Assembly: GCF_022669155.1 (NCBI RefSeq)
Contig: NZ_JALBVB010000056.1
Location: forward strand, 590,355-632,327
Length of the DNA stretch: 41,973 nucleotides
Direction of reading: 5' to 3'
Source: Kineococcus sp. TRM81007
GTDB lineage: Bacteria > Actinomycetota > Actinomycetes > Actinomycetales > Kineococcaceae
A program made the translations under genes and the position numbers. A model generated the notes under the pieces. The model saw only the letters and a list, made by a program, of their open reading frames with translations, was not told the origin of the DNA and did not search any database. Every line of letters starts with the position of its first letter. Positions within the stretch are counted from its first letter, which is position 1. Shown here one piece after another: positions 10,391-17,924 of this stretch.

Positions 10391-10834
10391 GTGCCCGGGG
10401 CGCTGGTGCGCGACCAGCACGGCGAGGCCCTGCGGCTGTCCGAGCTGTGGTCGCAGGGGCCCGCGCTGCTGGTGCTGGTGCCGGCCGCGTTCTCCACGCA
10501 CTGCACCGCGGAGCTCGGGGCGCTGGCCCACGACGTCGACCGCTTCGACGACGCCGGCGTGCAGCTCGCCGCCCTCTCGTGCGACCCCGTGCCGGCTCTG
10601 CGGGCCTGGGCCGAGGAACGGCGCTACCCGTTCCCGCTGCTGTCCGACTTCTGGCCGCACGGGGCCGTCTCGCGCGCCCTGGGCGCCTTCGACGAGGAGC
10701 TGGGCACGAGCCGCCGCCTGTCGCTGCTCGTGCAGGACGGCCGGGTGCGCTGGAGCCTGCGCAGCCCGGTGGACCGGCCCCGCTCACCGGCCGTCCACGA
10801 GGAGGTCCTGGACGTCCTCCGCGGTCCCGGCTGA
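10391..10834 (+). CDS. ahpE: AhpE-type peroxiredoxin
   Basis: Reduces hydroperoxides through a cysteine. It contains the peroxidatic motif PAAFSTHC (PxxxS/TxxC) and a block nearly identical to mycobacterial AhpE as I recall it (PLLSDFWPHGAVSRALGAF). A second Cys lies 26 residues after the peroxidatic one. The start is uncertain: GTG at 10391 gives 147 aa but cuts off about ten residues of the expected N-terminus and has no ribosome site. The only candidate giving a full-length protein is a CTG at 10346 whose last two bases are part of the upstream TGA. The frame also runs open back into the DUF3052 gene. Confidence 0.85.
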   Translation: MPGALVRDQHGEALRLSELWSQGPALLVLVPAAFSTHCTAELGALAHDVDRFDDAGVQLAALSCDPVPALRAWAEERRYPFPLLSDFWPHGAVSRALGAFDEELGTSRRLSLLVQDGRVRWSLRSPVDRPRSPAVHEEVLDVLRGPG

Positions 10835-10883
10835 TCCCGCCGGTCAGGCACTACCGTGGACGCGACCGGCCCCGAGCCGGTGC

Positions 10884-10956
10884 GGGCCCGTAGCTCAGCT
10901 GGTAGAGCACCGCGCTTACACCGCGGCCGTCGTCGGTTCGAACCCGGCCGGGCCCA
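10884..10956 (+). tRNA. tRNA-Val (anticodon UAC)
   Basis: A 73-nt cloverleaf. Its parts are acceptor GGGCCCG/CGGGCCC, D-arm TAGCTCAGCTGGTAGAGCA, anticodon stem CCGCG/CGCGG with loop CTTACAC (anticodon TAC), T-loop TTCGAAC and discriminator A. CCA is not encoded. The nif3-like gene starts 20 nt downstream. Confidence 0.96.
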
Positions 10957-10964
10957 CTCGCCGC

Positions 10965-10970
10965 TAGGGT
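10965..10970 (+). promoter_or_regulatory. -10 element of the nif3-like gene (leaderless)
   Basis: TAGGGT, then six bases, then the GTG start. It lies 8 nt after the tRNA end, so any -35 would fall inside the tRNA gene. No ribosome site is present. Confidence 0.55.
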
Positions 10971-10976
10971 GCGGCC

Positions 10977-11888
10977 GTGGCGACGACGACCCCCGTGCAG
11001 GAGCAGCCGCCCGGCCCGAGCGCCCCCACCCTCGCCGAGGTGCTGGAGGTCCTGGAGGCCATGCACCCGGCGCGGTGGGCCCAGCCGTGGGACGCGGTCG
11101 GGCTGGTCTGCGGCGACCCCGCCCGCACGGTGCGCCGCGTGCTGCTGGCCGTCGACCCCGTCGACGCCGTCGTGGACGAGGCCCTGGCCGCCGGCGCCGA
11201 CCTGCTGCTCGTGCACCACCCGCTGCTGCTGCGGCCCGTGACCTCCGTGGCCGCCACCACGGCCAAGGGGAGCGTCGTGCACCGCCTCGTGGAGGCCGGC
11301 TGCGCCCTGCACGTGGCCCACACCAACGCCGACGCCGCCGCGCCCGGCGTCTCCGACGCCCTGGCCCGCGTCCTCGACCTGGACGGGCTGGTCCCGCTCG
11401 AACCCCTGGCGTCGGAGCCGGGCCGCCCCGAGCTGGGCATCGGCCGCGTCGGCGACCTGCCCGCCCCGGAGCGCCTGGCCGACTTCGCCGACCGGGTCGC
11501 GCAGGCCCTGCCGGCCACCGAGCAGGGCGTGCGGGTGGCCGGCGACCCCGACGCGCTCGTGCGGCGCGTCGCCGTGTGCGGCGGGTCCGGCGACAGCCTG
11601 TTCGACCGGGTCCGCGCCTCCGGCGCGGACGTGTTCGTCACCGCGGACCTGCGGCACCACCCGGCCTCGGAGGCCAGGGAGAGCGCCGCGTTCGCCGGTG
11701 CCGCCGGCGCTGCGGGCACCCCCCACCTGGTCGACGTGGCCCACTGGGCCAGCGAGTGGCCGTGGCTGGCCGGTTGCGCCGACCGCCTGGTGACGGGGCT
11801 GGCCGCGCGCGGCCGTACGGTGGACGCCCACGTGTCCACCACGCGCACCGACCCCTGGGTGCTGCGCGTCCCCAGTCGAGGAGAGTGA
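10977..11888 (+). CDS. Nif3-like dinuclear metal centre protein
   Basis: Member of the Nif3/YqfO/DUF34 family, often named GTP cyclohydrolase I type 2 homolog; its physiological role is unresolved. Metal ligands are visible as LLLVHHPLLLRP near residue 80, HTNADAAAPG near 120, and the C-terminal TADLRHHPASEA and VDVAHWASEWPWL. At 303 residues it lacks the long insert domain of some relatives. The GTG start fits the leaderless signal TAGGGT six bases upstream. Its stop overlaps a possible GTG start of the next gene, so it heads a three-gene unit with the zinc-ribbon protein and the RNase H/phosphatase. Confidence 0.9.
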   Translation: MATTTPVQEQPPGPSAPTLAEVLEVLEAMHPARWAQPWDAVGLVCGDPARTVRRVLLAVDPVDAVVDEALAAGADLLLVHHPLLLRPVTSVAATTAKGSVVHRLVEAGCALHVAHTNADAAAPGVSDALARVLDLDGLVPLEPLASEPGRPELGIGRVGDLPAPERLADFADRVAQALPATEQGVRVAGDPDALVRRVAVCGGSGDSLFDRVRASGADVFVTADLRHHPASEARESAAFAGAAGAAGTPHLVDVAHWASEWPWLAGCADRLVTGLAARGRTVDAHVSTTRTDPWVLRVPSRGE

Positions 11889-11896
11889 CCCGGCGG

Positions 11897-12640
11897 ATGC
11901 CCAAGGCCCCGGCGATCGACCAGCAGAAGCTGCTGGACCTGCAGGCCGTCGACATCCGGCTGGCGCAGCTCGCCCACCGGCGCGCCACCGTGCCCGAGCA
12001 GGCCGAGCTGGACTCCCTGCTCGCCGAGCGCCGCCGCGTCGGCGACGTGCTCGTGGCCGCCCGCGCCCTGGTGAGCGACGCCGAGCGCGCCGTCGCCAAG
12101 AGCGAGGCCGACGTGGCCCAGGTGCGCGACCGCGCCGCCCGCAACACCGCCCGGCTGAACGCGGGCAGCGGCAGCGCCAAGGACCTGCAGGGGCTGCAGC
12201 ACGAGCTGGAGTCCCTGGCCCGCCGCCAGTCCGTCCTGGAGGACGCCGAGCTGGAGGCCATGGAGAAGCTGGAGCAGGCGCAGTTCGCGGCCGCCGAGCT
12301 GGCCACCACCGACGGTGAGCTCGCCGAGCAGGTCGAGGACGTCACCCGCCGGCGCGACGCCGTCCTGGCGGAGGTCGCCACCGAGGAGCGTGCCGTCCTG
12401 GCCCGCCGCGAGGCCATCGCCACCGGCGTCGACGCCGAGCTGCTGCGGCTGTACGAGGTCACGCGCGCGCCGCGCGGGGGCGTGGGCGCTGCGCTGCTGC
12501 GCGGCCGGCGCTGCGAGGGCTGCCGGCTCGAGCTGAACGCCTCCGACCTGGGGGCGGTGCGCGCCGCCGCGGCCGACGAGGTGGTCTTCTGCGAGGAGTG
12601 CGGGCGCATCCTCGTGCGCACCGCCGAGTCCGGTCTGTGA
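11897..12640 (+). CDS. Coiled-coil C4 zinc-ribbon protein
   Basis: A 247-residue protein with a long N-terminal coiled coil (about residues 5-180, heptad-like Leu/Ala/Glu/Arg). The C-terminal zinc ribbon has paired Cys motifs: CEGC near 212 and CEEC near 237. It matches the actinobacterial zf-RING_7 family (Rv2229c type), a suspected nucleic-acid-binding protein of unknown role. The start may be the ATG given here or a GTG at 11885 in a GTGA overlap with the upstream stop; GAGGAG sits very close to the latter. Its own stop forms a GTGA overlap with the RNase H gene, so the pair is translationally coupled. Confidence 0.88.
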   Translation: MPKAPAIDQQKLLDLQAVDIRLAQLAHRRATVPEQAELDSLLAERRRVGDVLVAARALVSDAERAVAKSEADVAQVRDRAARNTARLNAGSGSAKDLQGLQHELESLARRQSVLEDAELEAMEKLEQAQFAAAELATTDGELAEQVEDVTRRRDAVLAEVATEERAVLARREAIATGVDAELLRLYEVTRAPRGGVGAALLRGRRCEGCRLELNASDLGAVRAAAADEVVFCEECGRILVRTAESGL

Positions 12641-13752
12641 GCGCTCGCCTGCTGCGCGTCGAGGCCGACGGGGGCTCGCGCGGCAATCCCGGCCCCGCCG
12701 GGTACGGGGCGCTCGTCAAGGACGCCGCCACCGGTGAGGTGCTGGCTGAGGTCGCCGAGTCCATCGGCCGCGCCACCAACAACGTCGCGGAGTACCGCGG
12801 GCTGCTGGCCGGCCTGCGCGCCGCCGCCGAGATCGACCCGAGCGCGCGCGTGGAGGTCCGCATGGACTCCAAGCTCGTCGTCGAGCAGATGTCCGGGCGC
12901 TGGCAGGTCAAGCACGCCGACATGCGCCGCCTGGCGGAGGAGGCGCGCGCCGTCCTGCCCGCCGACCGGGTCGACTACGGCTGGATCCCGCGCGCGCAGA
13001 ACTCCCACGCCGACCGCCTCGCGAACGAGGCGATGGACGCCGCGGCCGCCGGGCGGCCCTGGCAGCGCAGCACCGGGGGCCCCGCGGCGGCCGCCGGCCC
13101 CGCACCCGCCGGTCCCGCCGCCCCCGCCGGTTCCGCGCCCGCCGCGGGGGAGCCGCTGGAGCTCGTGCTCGTGCGGCACGCCTCCACGCCCCTGACCGAG
13201 CAGCGCCGCCTGTCCGGCCGCCACGGGGAGGACCCGGAGCTGTCCGAGGCGGGCCGCGAGGAGGCGCGGCGGGTGGCGCGGTGCGCCGAGGTGCGCGGTG
13301 CGGACGTCGTCGTCTCCTCCACCCTGCGCCGCTGCCGGCAGACCGCCGAGGTGATCGCGGAGCACGTCGGCGCCCCGGTCCTGCTGGACCCGCAGTGGGA
13401 CGAGACCGACTTCGGGGACTGGGACGGCTGCACCACCGCGGAGGTCGTCAGGCGCTGGCCCGCGGAGTTCGCGGCCTGGTCGGCCGACCCCGCGGTGGCG
13501 CCACCCGGCGGGGAGCCCCTGGTGGCGGTGGAGCGCCGCGTGCGCGACGCCGCGTCCGCGCTGCGCGCCCGCTGGGCCGGCAAGCGCGTCGTGCTCGTCA
13601 CCCACGGCGACCCGCTGCGGGCGCTGCTGCGCGAGTGCCTGGGGTGCGGGGCCGGTGCGCAGCGCCGCATCCGCGTCGACCCCGGCTCGCGCACGCTGCT
13701 TCGCCTGCACGGCGACGGCTCCAGCGAGGTCGTGGCGGTCAACCGGGTCTGA
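12637..13752 (+). CDS. Fused RNase H type I and histidine phosphatase
   Basis: Two enzymes in one 371-residue chain, as in M. tuberculosis Rv2228c. Residues 1-140 are RNase H1, which cleaves RNA in RNA-DNA hybrids: DGGSRGNPGPAGYG, NNVAEYRGLL, RMDSKLV and NSHADRLANEA supply the acidic residues. A Pro/Ala-rich linker of about 30 residues follows. Residues 175-371 are a phosphoglycerate-mutase-like phosphatase: LVRHAST, RRCRQTAE, ETDFGDWDG and VTHGDPLRALL. In mycobacteria the second half acts as an alpha-ribazole/acid phosphatase; the substrate here is unknown. The GTG at 12637 overlaps the upstream stop. A strong hairpin terminator follows. Confidence 0.93.
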   Translation: MSARLLRVEADGGSRGNPGPAGYGALVKDAATGEVLAEVAESIGRATNNVAEYRGLLAGLRAAAEIDPSARVEVRMDSKLVVEQMSGRWQVKHADMRRLAEEARAVLPADRVDYGWIPRAQNSHADRLANEAMDAAAAGRPWQRSTGGPAAAAGPAPAGPAAPAGSAPAAGEPLELVLVRHASTPLTEQRRLSGRHGEDPELSEAGREEARRVARCAEVRGADVVVSSTLRRCRQTAEVIAEHVGAPVLLDPQWDETDFGDWDGCTTAEVVRRWPAEFAAWSADPAVAPPGGEPLVAVERRVRDAASALRARWAGKRVVLVTHGDPLRALLRECLGCGAGAQRRIRVDPGSRTLLRLHGDGSSEVVAVNRV

Positions 13753-13791
13753 CCGGCGGTGCGGGTGGGTGCGCCGGCGGCGGCGCAGGAG

Positions 13792-13831
13792 GGGGTGGTG
13801 GAGGGGGCTGGACCGGCCCCTCCACCACCCC
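13792..13831. terminator. Bidirectional terminator hairpin
   Basis: A perfect 15-bp inverted repeat (GGGGTGGTGGAGGGG and complement) with a 10-nt loop lies in the 88-nt gap between the convergent RNase H/phosphatase and 5'-nucleotidase genes. It serves both strands and has no T-run. Confidence 0.8.
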
Positions 13832-13840
13832 GCGCTGGCC

Positions 13841-15640
13841 TCAGTCGAACAGGCGCTCACCGTTCGCGGTGAGCCACCAGTTCTCCACCGCGAAGTCGGC
13901 CGGGTCGATCGTCCCGGTCTCCTGCGCGTGGTCGATGAGCAGCTGACGGATCTCCGCCTGCTCGTCGTACACGATCGGCGCCTCGGCGATGTGCGGGAAC
14001 TGCCCGCCGCCGGAGCGCCGGTAGTTGTTGACCGCGACGACGAACTGCTGGTCGTCGGCGACGGGCGCGCCGTCCAGGGTCAGCGACGCCACGCGCGAGC
14101 CGGCCGGCTGCGACAGGTCCAGCTCGTACTCCACACCCGCGAGCTGGTCGAGGTTGTAGTCGGGGACCTCGCCGGACGCGAGCGACTCCGGGTCCGCGGG
14201 GTTCCCCGGCGGGACGCTGGCGTAGTACTCGGCGGACTTCTCCAGGTAGTCGCGCACCTGCGCACCCGTCATGCGCACGGCCTGCAGGGTGTTGTCGTAC
14301 ACGTACAGCCCGGCCACGTCCTTGACGGTGACCTCGCCCCGCGGGAAGACCGCGGTGCGGCTGAACGGCGCGGCGATGGACAGCACCGGCAGGTCCGCGT
14401 CGGGTGTGCCGGCGATCGCCGCGCGCACCGTGTCGGTCTGCACCCGCTGGATGAAGTCGATGAGCGGGGTGTCCCGCCAGCGCGACTCGGTGGCCGGCAG
14501 CTCCTCGGTGGAGGTGGCGACGACCTGGTTGACGTAGTCGACGGTCTTGCGGTGCTCCTCGGCGACCACCTCGACGATCTCGGGGTCCTCGGGGACGTCG
14601 GCGGCCCGGACCTCCTGCACGTCGGCCCCGGCGAGGGAGTACTCGCCCTTCGTCCTGCGCAGCTCCAGCTGGCTGACGGTCACCGAGGCGCCCCAGCGGT
14701 ACGGCTGGGTGACGAGGACGCGCTTGCCGGGGGTGGCGGTGGAGTCCACCCACGCCTCGGGCAGGTCCTGGTGACTGTGCCCGGCGACGACGACGTCCAC
14801 GCCGGCCACCTCGGCGGCGACGCGGTCCGTGACGTTCTCCGCCGGCAGCTCCTCCTCGCTGTAGGAGGACTCCCCGGAGCGGCCGGAGTGCGAGAGCACG
14901 ACCACCAGGTCGGCGCCGGCGGCCTTCATCCGCGGCACCTCCCGCTGCGCGGTGGCCACCACGTCCTCGAAGGTGAGCTGCCCCTCGACGTTCTGCTTGT
15001 CCCACACGGCCGAGCCGGGGGTGGTCAGGCCCAGGATGCCGACCTTCACGGGCTTGCCGCCGCCGGTGGGCTCCACGTCCCGCAGCACCCACGGCCGCAG
15101 GTACGGGGTGCCGGTGCGGTCGTCGACCACGTTGGCCCCGAGCAGCGGGGCGTCCAGGTCGAGGCGGTACTTCGCCAGGGTGTCCAGGCCGTAGTTGAAC
15201 TCGTGGTTGCCGACGACCTGGGCGTCGATGCCGATGGCGTCGTAGGCCTGCGCCACCGGGTGCTCGACGCCGGTGGCGGTCACCGGCTCCTGGCGCGCGT
15301 AGTAGTAGGTCAGCGGGGTGCCCTGGATGGCGTCGCCGTTGTCGACCACGAGGGTGGAGTCGGCGCCGCGCTCTGCGCGCACGCGGTCCACGGCGGTGGA
15401 CACGCGCGCCAGGCCCAGGCCCTGCCCCGCGGCGTACGGAGCGCCGGCGAAGTAGTCCCAGTCCAGGACGTGGCCGTGCACGTCCGTCATGGACACCAGG
15501 GTGATGGAGGGCGGGACGGGGGCCGCGGAAGCGGCGCCCGCGCCCGTGGTGGCGCCGAGGCCGACCAGCAGGCCGGTGGCGCTGAGGGCGGCGGCCGCGC
15601 GGGTGCGGCCGCGGCGCCCGGAGGTGGGGGGAAGCTGCAT
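13841..15640 (-). CDS. Secreted bifunctional 5'-nucleotidase / 2',3'-cyclic nucleotide phosphodiesterase
   Basis: Exported metallophosphoesterase that salvages phosphate and nucleosides from nucleotides outside the cell. The N-terminus is a signal peptide (basic GRRGRTR, hydrophobic AAALSATGLLVGLGA, AxA-like cleavage near residue 40); the paired arginines could allow Tat export. The calcineurin-like domain shows TDVHGH, NGDAIQG, GNHEFNYG, LSHSGR and AGHSHQ. The C-terminal 5'-nucleotidase domain follows from about residue 370 (NYRRSGGGQF). The ATG was chosen for GGAG eight bases upstream. No LPXTG anchor is visible at the 599-residue end. It lies 74 nt after yaaA on the same strand. Confidence 0.92.
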   Translation of the reverse strand: MQLPPTSGRRGRTRAAAALSATGLLVGLGATTGAGAASAAPVPPSITLVSMTDVHGHVLDWDYFAGAPYAAGQGLGLARVSTAVDRVRAERGADSTLVVDNGDAIQGTPLTYYYARQEPVTATGVEHPVAQAYDAIGIDAQVVGNHEFNYGLDTLAKYRLDLDAPLLGANVVDDRTGTPYLRPWVLRDVEPTGGGKPVKVGILGLTTPGSAVWDKQNVEGQLTFEDVVATAQREVPRMKAAGADLVVVLSHSGRSGESSYSEEELPAENVTDRVAAEVAGVDVVVAGHSHQDLPEAWVDSTATPGKRVLVTQPYRWGASVTVSQLELRRTKGEYSLAGADVQEVRAADVPEDPEIVEVVAEEHRKTVDYVNQVVATSTEELPATESRWRDTPLIDFIQRVQTDTVRAAIAGTPDADLPVLSIAAPFSRTAVFPRGEVTVKDVAGLYVYDNTLQAVRMTGAQVRDYLEKSAEYYASVPPGNPADPESLASGEVPDYNLDQLAGVEYELDLSQPAGSRVASLTLDGAPVADDQQFVVAVNNYRRSGGGQFPHIAEAPIVYDEQAEIRQLLIDHAQETGTIDPADFAVENWWLTANGERLFD

Positions 15641-15714
15641 GGGCCCACTCCACCGTCCCCGGGTGTCGAGCAGGTGACGCGCAGGTGTCACACCGGTCAC
15701 GGCAGCCCCCTGCG

Positions 15715-16458
15715 TCACGGCGCTTCCACCTCCAGGGTCCACGTCGCCCCGCGCTGCGCCGGCTCCAGCAGCTTCGCGCCGAACGCCTCCACGGTCGCGT
15801 CCAGCAGCGCGGCGGGGCTGCGCGGCGGACGGCCCGGACGGGTCAGCAGGTGCCGGGCCAGCAGGCCGCGGGTGTGCTTGGCGGCGTGCGAGACGACCTT
15901 CCCGTCCCGCAGCACCCGCACCGCGACGGTGCGCTCGGCCGCCGCCGCGTCCGGCACCCACGCGGCGGCGTACGCCGCCGAGCGGCAGTCCACGACCACG
16001 CCCGACGGCTCCAGCGCCTGCTGCAGGTGCGGGCGCCAGAACGCCGCCAGCGGCCCCACCCCGGGCAGGTCGGTGCCCATCGACAGCCGGTAGCCGGGCA
16101 CCCGGTCGCGCGGTCGCAGCACCCCCCACAGCGCGGAGACCACCAGCACCCGCCGCGCGGCGGCCGCCGGCAGCGACGGCAGGTCCAGGGCGTCGAACAG
16201 CACACCGGTGTAGACGCGCGCCGCGGGCGCGGCGGGCCGGGTGCGCAGCGTCGTGTTCGCGCGCACCACGTCGGCCAGGCTCGCCCCGGCCCCCAGCAGC
16301 GCCGGTGCGTCGGGCCGCGCCGAGACCTCCACCAGGGCGTCCAGGACCCGCTCGCGCGCCGCCGTCAGCTCCGGAGCCGTCAGCGCCTCCGGTCGCACGG
16401 GGGCGCCGCGCGCCGGCCCCGCCCACTTCGACTCCGACGGGGGCAGCAGCACGAGCAC
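15715..16458 (-). CDS. yaaA: YaaA family peroxide-stress protein
   Basis: Member of the UPF0246/DUF328 family, which in E. coli lowers free intracellular iron during peroxide stress. The family N-terminus LLPPSESK is present at residues 4-11, then YTGVLFDALDLP, LWGVLRPRD.VPGYRLSMG and SHAAKHTRGLLARHLL. The 247-residue length is typical. The GTG at 16458 is chosen because the conserved motif starts within three residues; another GTG at 16452 would also serve. TAAGCT lies eight bases before it, so the transcript may be leaderless. It diverges from the RNase P RNA gene with only 33 nt between. Confidence 0.9.
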   Translation of the reverse strand: MLVLLPPSESKWAGPARGAPVRPEALTAPELTAARERVLDALVEVSARPDAPALLGAGASLADVVRANTTLRTRPAAPAARVYTGVLFDALDLPSLPAAAARRVLVVSALWGVLRPRDRVPGYRLSMGTDLPGVGPLAAFWRPHLQQALEPSGVVVDCRSAAYAAAWVPDAAAAERTVAVRVLRDGKVVSHAAKHTRGLLARHLLTRPGRPPRSPAALLDATVEAFGAKLLEPAQRGATWTLEVEAP

Positions 16459-16466
16459 GAGGGGGC

Positions 16467-16472
16467 AGCTTA
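16467..16472 (-). promoter_or_regulatory. -10 element of yaaA
   Basis: TAAGCT on the minus strand, eight bases before the GTG start; no ribosome site lies between. It is nearly back-to-back with the rnpB promoter. Confidence 0.45.
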
Positions 16473-16479
16473 GGGGCGC

Positions 16480-16485
16480 TACCCT
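16480..16485 (+). promoter_or_regulatory. -10 element of rnpB
   Basis: TACCCT ends seven bases before the first base of the P1 helix of the RNase P RNA, the right distance for a transcription start at about 16492. Any -35 would lie over the yaaA start codon. Confidence 0.55.
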
Positions 16486-16491
16486 GGTCGT

Positions 16492-16883
16492 GGACGAGTC
16501 GGCCGGGCGGTCGCGTCGGCCCGGGAGACCGGGCTGCCGAGGAAAGTCCGGACTCCACAGGGCAGGGTGGTGGGTAACGCCCACCCGGGGTGACCCGCGG
16601 GACAGTGCCACAGAAAGCAGACCGCCTCCCCGGCGCGAGCCGGGGCGGTAAGGGTGAAACGGTGGTGCAAGAGACCACCAGCGCACCGGGTGACCGGTGC
16701 GGCTCGGCAAACCCCACCCGGAGCAAGACCAGACAGGCAGCGTTCGAGGGCGGCCCGCCCGAGCTGCCGGGTAGGTCGCTGGAGGCGCGCGGTGACGCGC
16801 GTCCTAGAGGGATGGCCGCCGCCCGCGGCGGGTCGCGAGACCCGCCGCGGGGCACAGGATCCGGCTTACAGGCCGGCTCGTCC
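16492..16883 (+). ncRNA. rnpB: RNase P RNA, bacterial type A
   Basis: Catalytic RNA that removes 5' leaders from pre-tRNAs. The 5' end GGACGAGTCGGCC pairs with the 3' end GGCCGGCTCGTCC to form P1. Conserved core elements follow in order: GAGGAAAGTCCGGACTCC (16540s), ACAGAAA, GGTAAGGGTGAAA, GTGGTGCAAGAGACCACC, AGAGGGATGG and ACAGGATCCGGCTTACAG near the end. At about 392 nt it has the usual actinobacterial size. The ends are set by the P1 helix and could extend by a few bases. Confidence 0.95.
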
Positions 16884-16897
16884 GCCCCCGGTCCCGC

Positions 16898-17293
16898 TCA
16901 CAGCGAGCCCAGGGACCAGCCCGCCACCTCGCTGATGCGCCCGCGCCACAGCAGGCCCTCCGCGATGCGCTGCGTGCCGTCGATCTGCGCGCCGGCCAGG
17001 TGCAGGAAGTCGTGGTGCACCGGCTCACCGGCGGTGCGCTGGCGGTCCACCGCGCGGAACAGGCGCTGGACGTCCTCGCCGACCTGCCGGCCCCCGCCCC
17101 CGCCCCGCGCGGCGCGCTCCACGAACTGCTGCAGCCAGCGGTCCCGGCCGATGAGCGTCCCGGAGACGACCTGCCCCCCCGCGAAGAGGGTGATGTCCAG
17201 GACCATGCCGTGGTCCGCCATGGCGGCCAGCCGTTCCAGGACGGCGTCGCCGCCGATGTCGAGGATCTCCTGCACGTCGTGATCGTCGGGCAC
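16898..17293 (-). CDS. GvpU-like small protein
   Basis: A 131-residue soluble protein. Two blocks recall the gas-vesicle accessory protein GvpU of Bacillus: HGMVLDITLFAGGQVVSGTL near residue 30, and LHLAGAQIDGTQ...WRGRISEVAGWSLG at the C-terminus. A glycine run (RGGGGG) sits between them. No gas-vesicle gene is in the window, so I infer only family resemblance and not function. The GTG start is preceded by TAGGCT six bases upstream, a leaderless signal that lies across the last codons of the upstream gene. The rnpB 3' end lies just beyond its stop, on the opposite strand. Confidence 0.7.
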   Translation of the reverse strand: MPDDHDVQEILDIGGDAVLERLAAMADHGMVLDITLFAGGQVVSGTLIGRDRWLQQFVERAARGGGGGRQVGEDVQRLFRAVDRQRTAGEPVHHDFLHLAGAQIDGTQRIAEGLLWRGRISEVAGWSLGSL

Positions 17294-17297
17294 GCGC

Positions 17298-17882
17298 TCA
17301 GCCTAGGCCGTCGTCCGCGGGCGCGGTGTCGCGGTGGGTGCGCCACACCTGCCGCAGCCGCGGGTTCCCCGGCTCCGGGGAGTCGCCGCACACCACCTCG
17401 TGCAGCAGCCGGGCACCCACCTGGCCGGGGTCGTCCCCGGCCGGCTCGGCACGCCCGTCGCGCACCCGCCAGCGGTCCTGCACCGGCACGGCCGTCGCCA
17501 GCACCGCCTCCTTCGCCAGGCGCACCACCTCGCCGTCGGCGCGCCGGTAGACGTGCACCACCCCCGGGCAGCGCGGGCAGTCCTCCTCGGTGAACGGCCG
17601 GGCGGCGGCGATCCGGGCCACCCGCGCCAGGTGCCGCAGCACCTCGGGGGAGTGCTGCCCCAGCGTGGGCGGCAGGCCGGCACCGCCGGCCGGCTCGGGG
17701 TCCGGCTCGGGCTCGGGCTCGGGCACCGCCGAGAAGCGCGCGGTGCACCGGGCGCACACGCGCACGCGCACCCCGAGGCGCTCCTGCACGCCGACGTCCT
17801 CCGTGCCGCCGCAGAACGCGCAGGGGCCGGCGGGGTCGGGCTCCACCACGGCCCGCGGCGCCGGGGCGTCGTCCTCGCTCAC
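17298..17882 (-). CDS. DUF6083-like zinc-finger hypothetical protein
   Basis: A 194-residue protein of unknown function. It has CAFC near residue 21 and CARC near 43, a possible zinc site, then a Glu/Pro linker (VPEPEPEPDPEPAGG), then CPRC and a region with VPVQDRWRVRDG and LLHEVVCGD. That C-terminal pattern resembles DUF6083 of streptomycetes. Its start is GTG, with only a poor -10-like CACGCT upstream. It ends four bases before the GvpU-like gene, and its final codons contain that gene's -10 hexamer. The two may be cotranscribed. Confidence 0.7.
   Translation of the reverse strand: MSEDDAPAPRAVVEPDPAGPCAFCGGTEDVGVQERLGVRVRVCARCTARFSAVPEPEPEPDPEPAGGAGLPPTLGQHSPEVLRHLARVARIAAARPFTEEDCPRCPGVVHVYRRADGEVVRLAKEAVLATAVPVQDRWRVRDGRAEPAGDDPGQVGARLLHEVVCGDSPEPGNPRLRQVWRTHRDTAPADDGLG
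17300..17305 (-). promoter_or_regulatory. -10 element of the GvpU-like gene, inside the upstream coding end
   Basis: TAGGCT, six bases before the GTG at 17293. It overlaps the last two codons and the stop of the DUF6083-like gene, so the downstream gene may have its own leaderless transcript. Confidence 0.45.
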
Positions 17883-17924
17883 GGCGTCAGCGTGCCAGCC
17901 CGTCCCGACAGCACCGCACCCGCG

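Noticed and set aside
13841-16855. One 1004-residue reading frame covering the 5'-nucleotidase, the yaaA region and the RNase P RNA gene
   Set aside because: The part upstream of 15640 is Arg/Gly/Ala-rich shadow sequence over yaaA and rnpB. The real protein starts at the signal peptide.
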